From contig QEOQ01000206.1 of NCBI GenBank assembly GCA_010279815.1, positions 942,185-1,006,184 on the forward strand: a stretch of 64,000 bases of DNA. Reading direction: 5' to 3'. Below the pieces are notes generated by a model, which was not told the DNA's origin, did not search any database, and saw only the letters and a program-made list of their open reading frames with translations. Within the stretch, counting starts at the first letter, position 1. Each line of letters begins with the position of its first letter. Source of the DNA: Brachionus plicatilis (taxonomy: Eukaryota > Rotifera > Eurotatoria > Ploima > Brachionidae). This document shows positions 1 through 10,591 of the stretch, piece by piece. The position numbers and the translations under genes are program-made.

Positions 1-1097
1 CCTGAATAATTTTAGCTAATCGGAAAATTAAAACGTGAATTCCAAAATAAAAATTTCAATTTATAATAAAATGAATTAGAATGAAATGAATAAGTGTTTA
101 AAAAAATATTTTTAGGTCATTTTATTTAATGTTAACTACAATAATTTTACAGAATTTTTTTAAACTTTGAATAAAAAATAAAGATTTCTTATATTTGATT
201 TAAAATATTTCACAGATAAATTAGACTATTTTAAATTTTAAAATAAATTTAAAAACATTTTAAAAGGTATCACAGTCTTAACAAAAGATCAAATAAATGC
301 TTTGGTTTGATTTTGACAAAGGAATTAATTTAGAAAAATTATTTAAATTGAAAAGCTGGTAAAATTTTTCAAACAAAAATTTCAGAATGTGATTTTTCTT
401 AATATCTGTCTATCATTGATGAGATTATTTATATATTAAACAGAACAAAAGAATTTGAAATGGCTTTAATGACGTCTTAGAAATTAAAATCTTAAAATAT
501 CTAATTAAATATTTTTTGCTTTAAATCGAAAAAATATCTTTATCAGATTTCGTCCTGTGATACTGAATTTATCTAAAATTTTAAATATCCTTTATTCAAT
601 AAGTAATTTAATTTACAAACAAGTGATCAATTTTTACTAAAAAATCAAATTTAAAGCCTAAATGGAGCAATTTAGGATTGAAATTTTAATTATCTTTTAT
701 TGATTTTTGAATCGTGGGACGATTCAGAAGTATGATAAAATTTTTTTTGCTTATCTTTATTTTAGAAAGGTTGAGCAATATAATCAAATTAATTAATTAT
801 TGTTTTGTAATAATCATTTAGTTTAAAATTATTAAAATAATTGCAAACAATTGCTCAATCTCAATTAATTTCCTCTTATTCAAAACCACTGCTTTTTCAA
901 TTATTCTCTCTAAAAAATTAAATTTCTCCAGGAACAAAAAATTCATTAAAAAATTGATGTAAAAAACAATACTCATCAAATTCAAATTATAAGAAATCCC
1001 ATTAAGAAATTTAGCATCAAAAATCTTAAAGAAAAATTTAATTTTTTTATTAATTTTTTATTGAAAAATTAAATTCTTAAATAAAAATTAATTGTTG
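1..1097. other. Intergenic AT-rich DNA
   Basis: About 1.1 kb of very AT-rich sequence upstream of plus-strand coordinate 1098, which is the 3' side of the CBS gene. I see no open frame with coding character, no tRNA and no obvious repeat. It probably includes the CBS 3' UTR. Confidence 0.6.
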
Positions 1098-3136
1098 TCA
1101 CAAATGATTATTATTGGTGGTTATAAATTCCAAAAATTGATCTGAGCCAACGATACCAAAAATATCCTCTTTGTATATGTCGACGCCTAGGCAAAAGCAT
1201 ATTAACTAAATAAAAAAAAATTAAGTACGCATAAATCACCTTTTGATTCTTTGAGTATAATGGCATATCCCTCAGAGTCCAAGGAACACTGTAATTTTTT
1301 AAGCTTATCAGTTGAAGCAATTGTGATATATCTATCCAAAGCAGCTTTGGAAACAGCATCATTTGGAGTTATTGCTCCCAGAACTAACTTGCTCATAACA
1401 TTTTTTTTACTGATAACTTTCTTTAAAATCCTTTAAAAAAAAATTATTAAAAACAAATTTTTAAAACTAAATTATATCTACCCATCTTTAAATTGAAGCA
1501 ATATGTCAATAGATTTATTTTTAAAAATTTGAATCGCTTTTGAACAACTAACAGAATCATCTATTAAGTATTCATCAATTTGCTTTAAGTTGCTTTTCAT
1601 TTCAGTTGCTGGCAACGAAGTCCACCAAGGATCATGTTCGGCAACAATTGGTTCCATAAATCCCCTAGTTATCATCCACTCGTCACTCAAATATTTTGTC
1701 CTTTTGTAGAATAAAACAAAATTTTATTTCTCTCTCACTCAATAAATTAATTTTTTACATGTAATTTCTAATTGAGTCCGGCAAGATCACTACTGCATTC
1801 TGGCCTTCTTTAAGGCCAAATTTTTTGATGGCTTCAATGATGCAATATGTTGCTGAACCACTTGAGCCTCCACAGAGGATGCCTTCTCTTTTAATCAATT
1901 GGCGTGACATCAAAAAAGATTCTTTATCAACCGATTTATACCAGTAATCAACATGTTTTCGGTCCAGAACCGTGGGCAAAAAGTCATAGCCTATACCTTC
2001 TACTTCATAAAAGCCAGATCCTGAAAAATTATTCAAACTATTCGGCATAGCTAACAAAGAGCCAACAGGATCTACACCAACTACAATACAATTCGGGCAT
2101 CTTTCTTTAATTTTTCGCGCAATGCCACAGATAGTGCCTCCGGTACCAGCTGCCGAAACAATCAAATCAACTTTTCCATTCAATTGGTTGACTATTTCCT
2201 CAGCAGTTCCATCATAATGAGCTATTGGGTTGTATGCGTTTGTATATTGGTCTAGAATAAATGCACTTCCGGGCTTTTCTGCGTTCAGACGTTCTTTAAT
2301 TCGCTGTGCTTCGCTAATGTGCGAGTCTGGATCATCAAATGCAGCACTAGTTGGTGTACGAATAATGGTAGCTCCCAAAGCTTTCAATACGTCATTCTAT
2401 TTAATTATATTAAGTGAAATTTTTTTCCAGAATTAAAACAAATTAAAAATACTTTTTCTTTTGACATTTTTTCGGGCATCACCTTCAATCAAATTTTATT
2501 TGTTAAAAAAAATTGAATATTTAAATTTTAAAAAATTAATTTAAAAAAAATAAAATTTACAATTATACACTTGTAGCCCTTGACAGCACAGGTTAACGCC
2601 AGACCAATGCCGGTATTACCACTTGTTGGTTCAATGATGTAATCACCAGGTTTAATTTTGCCCATTCGCTCGGCTTCTTCTATCATACGAATACCTTAAT
2701 TGTAAATTAGCTTGGTCAACTAATAAAATTTCTAATCCATCTGATGGTTACCTATTCTGTCTTTAACACTGCCACCTGCATTCAAGTATTCGCATTTAGC
2801 GTCTAAGAAAATATATAAATAAAAAAATTAGATTAGTTTAACCATGTGAGTCATACATAAATTGCAGTTAATTCCATTATCTTGAGATAGATTTTTTAAG
2901 AGAACTAATGGAGTATTACCGACCATGTCGAGGATACTAGAGCTTGTAGTGTTTGAGGTTCTCTCAGGTCTTTTAAGAAAATAATTTGGAAAAATTCAAA
3001 AAAAAAATCATATGTACTTGATGACATGGTGATGAGGTGACTCGAGCTTTGAACCGGATTCCAACGATTGGGCATAGGTACAGCCGTGTGGTTTATCCGG
3101 TCGGATAAAATTTTTCACAGGACATAAATTCGACAT
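1098..3136 (-). CDS. CBS: Cystathionine beta-synthase (heme-binding type), 9 exons
   Basis: PLP enzyme that condenses serine and homocysteine to cystathionine in cytosolic transsulfuration. The minus-strand exons are 3136-3018, 2969-2857, 2802-2752, 2694-2561, 2482-2453, 2396-1759, 1700-1482, 1430-1240 and 1186-1098, giving 527 codons (human is about 551). Seen in order: an N-terminal heme motif with CTYA (Cys19) and SPHHH (first His35), the Schiff-base lysine motif NAGGSVKDR, the loop [13 protein letters not shown], a PLP-phosphate glycine loop SAAGTGGT, then [11 protein letters not shown] and [10 protein letters not shown]. The C-terminal 160 residues align with the regulatory CBS-domain region but are divergent. 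The 30-nt fifth exon encodes [10 protein letters not shown]. All junctions are GT-AG and phases close. The start is the only upstream ATG in frame with the heme motif. The heme ligand spacing is three residues longer than in human (Cys52/His65). Confidence 0.95.
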
Positions 3137-4144
3137 TGTTCTCTAGTTATTAAAAACGTGGCGATCTAATCAGACATTTAAAATGAAAAGAAAATAAAAT
3201 TTTTTTTTTTCAAAACCAAATCGAAAAAATTATAAAATTTATTTTAGTCGAGAGAAAAAAATTAGTTCAAACAAGCTTTCCAAGGTATAACTTATAACAA
3301 TGAGTAGTAAGAATTCATTTTTGCTATGATTTTTTACTAATTAAACACTTTCTGAATAAAAGTTGTATTTAAAAAAAAAGCTAAATGCAAAAGTAAAAAA
3401 AATATGATACAACGTGCTTTACTAAAATGCAAATGAGTTTTTTGTTCTGAATACATTTGTTTGGCATTAAAAAAACTATACCATAAAAATTAAATAAAAA
3501 AAAAACTCTGTTGGCAAATTTATACAAGAAAAAAATAATAACACACCCATTAAGATCGAATGATTTATGCACACATTCAAATGGCTTATTGTTTGATATG
3601 TTTAAAATTAAAAACCAAACTAGGCATAACTAAATGAATTGACATTTAAATTTTATTATGTCTTGAGGCAACCTTGAGAAAATATTACCAATAGATATTT
3701 TTATCTGTCTCTAATTTTAAACTAGTGCATGGAAATTATCAATATCTGGGGCATAATTTTTTTCAAAAATTATTTTAATCAATTAATGAATTTATAATGA
3801 AGGAAATTTTATAAAATGCTTCAATTTTTTAGAAATTTTTGCTTAGAAATAACATGCAAACAATTTTTCTTTTAAAAAAATGCTTAAAATTCTGAGAATA
3901 AAAAAAACCTAGAACAAATAGAAATCTGATTATCACATCTGATTTATGCAGTTTTTTTAATTAGAGCCATATTTATGAAAATAAAGTAAGAATTAAATTT
4001 AGGTAAAAAGAAGAAAATTACCTAAGCAGTTTTTCTAAGACAAAGTGTTTTTGTTTTCAATTAAAGAGTAAATTTGAGTCTTTTAAAAATAAATTAAAAA
4101 AATTTCACAAAACATCTTTGATTTTTTAAAAATTTATTGTGCTA
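3137..4144. other. Intergenic
   Basis: About 1 kb between the CBS start and the 3' end of the NAT9-like gene. It should hold the CBS promoter and 5' UTR. The only open frame (minus strand, 3381-3572) is a low-complexity Phe/Tyr-rich reading of AT-rich DNA, and I do not call it. Confidence 0.55.
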
Positions 4145-4771
4145 TCATTCAAAGTAATTCTTGTCGGTTAAATAATTTTTTGATAAGAATAAATCGGGAC
4201 ATCTTTTTGCTTCGATTTTTAATTCAATTTGATTAAATGCAGTAATTTTTTTGCTAAATTGAAAACCAATTTTTTTAAACATTCTTATACTGGGTTCATT
4301 TTCTTCGGTAATTTTTACCACAAATTCACTTATTTTTGGATTATCAAGATAATTAAAACAATAATCTATCATTAACCGGATTGATTCCGAGCCGAAACCA
4401 AAACCACGATTTTTTCTATCCACAATCATAATCTCCAATTCGCCAAGATACTTATTGTCCTCGTCAAAATCAACACCTACAAAACAATTCACATCACCTA
4501 TCATAGACTCAATTTCTCTACTTTTACTATCAATGGAATCAGACGCCTCATACAAATCTTTTCTAAGAACTATAAATGTCAGTTTATCCGAATCATTTTG
4601 CCATTTAGTTTGCATTTCAAATTCCTCTTCCAGAGTAAGTGGCTCAGATGCGGTTAACTTTTGAATTTCTTCAATGGACATCCATTCATGGTATTTTGTT
4701 ACATGATGCTTCCGATAAGGAACCAAAATTACTGTTTTGCCAACAATTCTTGTATTTTCATTTATCTTCAT
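4145..4771 (-). CDS. NAT9: NAT9-like GNAT N-acetyltransferase
   Basis: Intronless 208-codon gene. The N-terminal part matches the NAT9 pattern closely: KTVILVPYRKHHVTKYHEWM, then LTASEPLTLEEE and a TFIVL strand. The acetyl-CoA binding loop is visible as RKNRGFGFGSES (residues about 116-127), followed by the GNAT motif NEPSIRMFKKIGF. Length equals the animal family (about 207 aa). NAT9 proteins are acetyltransferases linked to microtubule stability in flies; the substrate here is not visible. The start is the ATG directly before KINENTRIVGK, which fits the family N-terminus. A stop precedes the poly-AT 3' flank. No splice sites are needed, unlike the neighbours. Confidence 0.92.
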   Translation of the reverse strand: MKINENTRIVGKTVILVPYRKHHVTKYHEWMSIEEIQKLTASEPLTLEEEFEMQTKWQNDSDKLTFIVLRKDLYEASDSIDSKSREIESMIGDVNCFVGVDFDEDNKYLGELEIMIVDRKNRGFGFGSESIRLMIDYCFNYLDNPKISEFVVKITEENEPSIRMFKKIGFQFSKKITAFNQIELKIEAKRCPDLFLSKNYLTDKNYFE

Positions 4772-6312
4772 TCTGTTGACGAAAAAATCTGAATCTAAAT
4801 TTCATCCAAAAATACTCAAAATTAAAAAAATAACTAAAAAATTCATAATATTCAAAAATCATTATTCATAAAATTATTTATCAACTCTGCAAAATAATTT
4901 TAGTTTTCATTTTCACATATTAAAAGAGATCGTCTTACAAGTTTTGTTTTAGTAAGAAATTTAAAACAAATAAACAGAATATCAAGACAGAAATCAGCTT
5001 TTTGTAAAAATAATCTCTAAGCTAGGGCTGATATACCGATTGAAAGAGGTGATATTCGAACCGCTTTTAAAATGGAATCGTATTCTTTTTAAATGCGATT
5101 GCAAGTAGAAGTTTATTTTAAGAATTGATCTATTTTCAGAATATTGATAACTTGTGATTTTTTAGAAATGAAATTTTTTTCCCTTTTGAAAAACAATTTT
5201 GAAGAAAGACTCCTGGACAGTTATGAGCGACAGGAAGCCTTCTTTCAAACCTAATGTTTAAAATTTTTTAATTAATACAAATAAATTAAATGTAAAATTA
5301 ATCAAATTTACTTTTAAACTAAAACAAAAAAAATTGAATTCAATTTATTGTTATTTTTATCTATGAGTTATATAAGTCCTTTTTATTTATTAAAACTTTT
5401 TTGAGGTTTAGTTAATTTTTTTAAAAGTCATGTAACAAGATTTTCCACTGATCACTGGTTTATTTTTTGAATTAAGTGGTTTTCAGAATGGACTCTAAAT
5501 AGTACTAATTTTAGAATATTTAAATTCTACCGATATTTTTTCTAAATTTTTTTTTCATTTCCCAGTAATACTCGACTAATTTGTGATTTTCTTTTCCTTT
5601 ACCATAAAATTTTTATATTGTTTGTTTGATCATTAAGAAAAATATTTGTATATGATTGTATTGCTTTTAACTGTAAAGACGTTGATTTACAAAATAATTT
5701 TAAAGAGTTTGAGTTAAAGTTTCATGTGAAACAAAATTAATTGATTTATTGACTTAATGTCCAAATATTCCATAATATATTTATTCAGTAAAAAGTTCTT
5801 CAGTGATGAAAGATCAAAATAATGTTCTAATGATAAGCTGATTTGGGTAAAAAATTGTTGGACTAAAATAGATTATCAAAAGAATTGCCAATATTTTTAT
5901 TTCATTGAAAAAAAACTGATATAGCCGTCAAAAAAATCAAACATGTTTTAATTAAAATTTTGTTTTGTTTTTCATTTTTTCTTTATTTTTGAAAAAATAC
6001 CTTTTGAAAAAAATTTAAATTGATTTGTTGTTTAATAGTGATAAAACCAAATAAAAATAACCAAGTTTTATTTTTAGTAGAAAAGATAGCAATAAATCTT
6101 TTGAGAAAAAGTTTCATTTAATTGAAAGGAAAGTTATTAATTTTGAAACCTATTTTGATTTAAAAATGAAATAAATGAAAAAAATTATTTATTTTAACAT
6201 ATGTTTATTGAAAATTGAAATTCGAAAAAAAATTGAATAGACTTAGATTTGTTTATAGTTAATAACTAAAAATTACTATTTATACATTGAAAATTTTGTA
6301 ACCGATACTAAA
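4772..6312. other. Intergenic
   Basis: About 1.5 kb of AT-rich sequence between the divergently arranged NAT9-like (minus) and SLC6 (plus) genes, so both promoters should lie here. I see no coding-like stretch or clear repeat. Confidence 0.5.
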
Positions 6313-9300
6313 ATGGTGGAAAATAAAAAATACAAACTGCTCTCGGAAAATTCGAAGATCAGACTTTCTGAATCAAGTAGTATAGCTTCTTGGGAAAAAC
6401 ATTACGGAACAGACTATGATTTTACTCAATTGGATGATTGTTACGAGGTAAGTGTTTAGTAATTTGCATCAAATAATAGTCTTTATCTCTTTTTAGAACT
6501 CTGAATTGGCAAAAAAAAATAATGAAAATGACAATAAAATAAATAAACGAGAGACTTGGGTTGGAAAGAATGATTTTTTTCTATCAGCTCTCGCATATGC
6601 AGTCGGACTTGGTAAAAATACGAAGAAATAAAATTATTTTTGGTAATTTATCTTAAAGGTGCGGTCTGGAGATTTCCATATTTATGCTACAAAAATGGTG
6701 GTGGAGTTTTTCTGATTCCGTATCTAATTTTTCTAGTAACAATAGGTTTTCCGCTTGTATTTCTGGAGCTTTGTGTTGGACAATTTACATCAAATGGTCC
6801 TTTGACTTGTTGGCGCATGACCCCTTTTTTTAGAGGCATTGGTCTATCAATGAACATAGCCAATACTTACCTTTGCATTTATTACAATGTAATTCTTGCA
6901 TATGCCATTTATTTCCTGTACCATACATTAAAGAACATCACCGGTAATTTACCATGGGAGAATTGTAAAGCCGAATGGTCCTCTCCAAGTAAATCTTTAA
7001 TTTAAATTTTTTCAATTAATTATTTTAAAAATAAACGAAGATTGCTTGGATGAACATAATACATTTAATATATCATTAATTAATTGTACAAACGATTTTT
7101 TAAAATGTAAAAATGGAATTTGCTATGAAAAATTCAATTTTTTAAATGAGACTTTAAATTGCTCTTCCAAGGAATTAGTCATAACTGGTATTTGGAAATC
7201 TGCTTTTCCCTCGCAAGACTTTTGGGAGTAAATAAATTTTGATTTAATTTTTCTGAATTCGATTAACTTTGTTTAGTAAAATAATTTTGGAAAAAACAGC
7301 TTCAATTGATGAAACAGGTCATTTGGTCTGGCAACTTGTTGTGGCCTTATTCTTATCATGGGTGCTTGTGTTTTTAATGGTCTTGAATGGCATAAAAGTA
7401 TCTGGAAAATTGGTCTATTTTACTGCTCTATTCCCTTATTTTGTGCTAATAATTCTCGGTATACGAGGATTGACTCTTCCAGGTGCTTATGAAGGCATCA
7501 AATATTATGTATATCCAGATTTGTCACGTCTTACAGATTATACCGTTTGGACTGGTAATTTTTTTTTTTATTATTGCTGTTTTACTTTGTCTTGATAATT
7601 ATACTTGAAGATGCAGCAGTTCAGCTTTTTTTTACATTGAGTGTGGCTTATGGAGGACTCATTACTTTAAGCTCGTACAATACATTTCATACCAATATAA
7701 TGAGGTAATTAAATGAAACAATTCTTTGTTTAACAAAAAGAGAAATTGTTAAAGGGCATCTAAAAAAATAACAAAATTTAGGGCTTAATCTTTTTGGTTT
7801 CAAATCAGAGTTATTTTACCTTTAAATGATATGATGAAAGTAAATATAATAAAAAATTAAAGTTTCATCTAGATTTTATGATACATTATATTTGAAAAAA
7901 AATTTAGCCACTTATTGTGTACTGACGTTTTAGATATTTTCGACTGTAAAGTAAAAAAATAAATAAACTTAAAGAATTGAAGAAATCGTATGATTTAAAT
8001 TAAAATTGAATTTATGTTATTTTTTAAATAAACATTATTTGTTTGGAATTTTACGAAAAAAATTTGTGAATATTGTGAAAATGCTGAAAAATTTTAAGTT
8101 AAAAAAACAATTTTAACAAAAAATACATTTGTCTTTAAAGTGTACTTGTAAAATGATTTGAGCAATAATTTAATAATGATTGAAAACTACTTAGCTTCTC
8201 TATACTTTTGAGAGAAATTAAATTTAATTTATTTCACTGAATTCTAAAAATTTTGTCTAAATAAATCATTTTTAAAAAAAATTAGATTTCGAAATTTTTT
8301 TCCGTAATAGAAAAAAAATGAAACATATTATTTTGTTAAATTTTTTCAGTTCAAAATACTTATTGATAATAAAAATAATTTAAAACTGGTCATTAAAACT
8401 TATACTGTATATATTAATCAAAAATGTAAATTTAAATTGATTATTTTTTCATAGAGATGCTATATTTGTAACCGTGAGTAATTGTATTACATCAATTTTT
8501 GCAGGTAATATAAAAGTTAAGCTAACATACTTTATCCAATTCCAATAAATTGAAGGATTCGTTGTTTTTGCATTTATTGGATATTTGTCATTTAAAACTG
8601 GGCGAGAAATAAATGATGTAATTCAAGCTGGTATCTTTTTTTTTTAAAGATTTAATCAAATACTCATTTCATTAAAGGACAAGGGTTAGCTTATGTTGTG
8701 TATCCTTTTGCTGTTACAACTATCAAAGGATCAGTTTTTTGGGCTTTTTTATTCTTTTTTATGATGCTGGTAAAATAAAACAAATTTTTAGAATCTTTTT
8801 TTTAAAACTTTATTAAAGGTGCTTGGACTGGATACAATGGTAGGATTATTAAAAATTGCGAATATTTTAAAAAAAACAACATTTGATTTTTACTTTAGAT
8901 GACAAGTGTTGAAAGTTTAGTAAGAAAAAAAATGGATAGTTGGTTTTTATAATTTAAATTAATTTAAATTAGATAACATCAATTCTTGATGGATTTCCTT
9001 GTTTAAAAATAAATGATAAAAGAAGAAAGATCACAGTGGCTTTAACATGTTTAGCCCTGTTTCTTGGAGGCTTAATTTTTTGCTTTCAGTCAGGAACCTA
9101 TTGGTAAATTTTAAAAAGATCCTGATTTAATTGATGAATTCTTTGAAAATTCTGAAGGATTGAATTATTTGATGCATTTTCAGGTAGCTGGGCAATTCTT
9201 TTAGTTGCTTGTCTCGAATGCATTTCTATTTCATGGTTTTACGGTGATTATTAAAAATTGATTTTAATAAAAGCTTAATTTATCATTAAGGATTTGATAA

Positions 9301-9771
9301 CTTTAAAAATGATATAAGTGCTATGTTAGGTTGTCAACTAACACGCAAAAAGTACTTTTTATTTTGGAAAATAATGTGGACAATTGTATCCCCGCTAGTT
9401 CTAACAATTGTGTGCGTATTGAGCTGGATTGATTTTAAAGGATTAAAACTAAATGAATATGTGTTTCCACATTGGTCAAATATCTTCGGAATTTTGCTAT
9501 CTATATCAACCTTATCAGGCGTAATAATTTGGTCAATTTTTTCAGTGGCTCATACTGTTTTTATCCAAAAAAAGGTATTTATTTTTTGTTACTAAATTAA
9601 AAACTTAATTTAAATTTTTTTTAGCCTTTTAAGTCTCTTTTTGTACCCGGCATTGGATGGAAGCCATTAAAAGAAGAGCACTGTATCTTGGTAAATGAAT
9701 TGCATAAAAGAGATTTTAGTGAAAATTTTGATAAAGGAATAATTAAAAAATTTTTCAAACAATTTATTTAG
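6313..9771 (+). CDS. SLC6 neurotransmitter/amino-acid symporter, paralogue A, 15 exons
   Basis: Sodium-coupled plasma-membrane transporter of the NSS/SLC6 family. Exons: 6313-6447, 6497-6611, 6659-6988, 7041-7227, 7277-7554, 7611-7704, 8455-8504, 8556-8630, 8678-8769, 8819-8839, 8899-8919, 8973-9103, 9158-9243, 9291-9574 and 9625-9771; 681 codons, all phases close. TM1 reads [22 protein letters not shown]3 has the IYY tyrosine; TM6 has [20 protein letters not shown]7 has [10 protein letters not shown] (Na1 Asn and the chloride-site Ser retained). The second extracellular loop is Cys-rich with four Asn-glycosylation sequons. A Gly, not Asp, at the TM1 substrate position argues against a monoamine transporter; it looks closer to the glycine/GABA/amino-acid branch. 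The substrate cannot be assigned. Odd: the Na1-site Asn is Ala, and exons 10 and 11 are each only 21 nt. The 750-nt intron 6 is the longest. Confidence 0.93.
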
Positions 9772-10591
9772 ATAACTAAATTAAAATTTTCCATCTTTTT
9801 TTAATTCGGCTTTTAAGTAATTTATTTTTTTAATTTAAAATTGTATTTAATTGTAATTTAGACCATTTTTATTTAACCGATATTAATAAATTGTATGCAT
9901 CAAAATGATATTTGCAGTTCATTATTGTTATAAAAAAAAATAACCAAAAAAGTTAAACTGACTTTATTTTGACGATGGTCTTAAATATTTGTTAAAACTA
10001 AACCAAAATAACCGGTTCTTTGTTAAAAATCAAATACTTAAATTTCAACTTGTAAATTATTTTAGTCAAACCCAAGGTTTTTACTTGGATTCCCATTGGG
10101 CTTATTAATGCTTTATCTCAAAAATTTAAAACTTCTTCAAAAAATACCAATTTAAAAAATTTAAACTTTAAAATACATTTTATTTGATGGATGCTTAAAA
10201 ACGGTATTTGCTTGCCAAACTTCAATTTTAAAGATAATTTATGTAAGCATCTTATTTAATTAATTTTACGAAAATTGTTAAACCAATATTTAAGGCCTTA
10301 CTAAATTGTTTATTTTTCACTTTATAACTAAATTGTTTCGTATAGACCAGACTAAATTAGATGACAAGTTTTTCAAGAAGCTGGATTAAAAACAAATATC
10401 TTATTTAATATATTAGATAAAAGACTACATGTTATTTAACTCAAGATAGATGTTATTTTAAATGTTTGAGAAAGACTTGGAATTTTTAGTTCCTAAAGGT
10501 TAAATATAATTTTTTAAGCCTTCATATAATTCGGTTTAAACACTTAAAAAGATATAATTTATAGAAATTTTATAAATTCATGATTTGAATC
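9772..10591. other. Intergenic between the two SLC6 paralogues
   Basis: About 820 nt of AT-rich DNA separating the tandem copies, expected to hold the 3' UTR of the first and the promoter of the second. No coding-like frame seen. Confidence 0.5.

Noticed and set aside
3381..3572. 63-codon minus-strand frame
   Set aside because: Phe/Tyr/Ile-rich translation of poly-AT sequence, no support.
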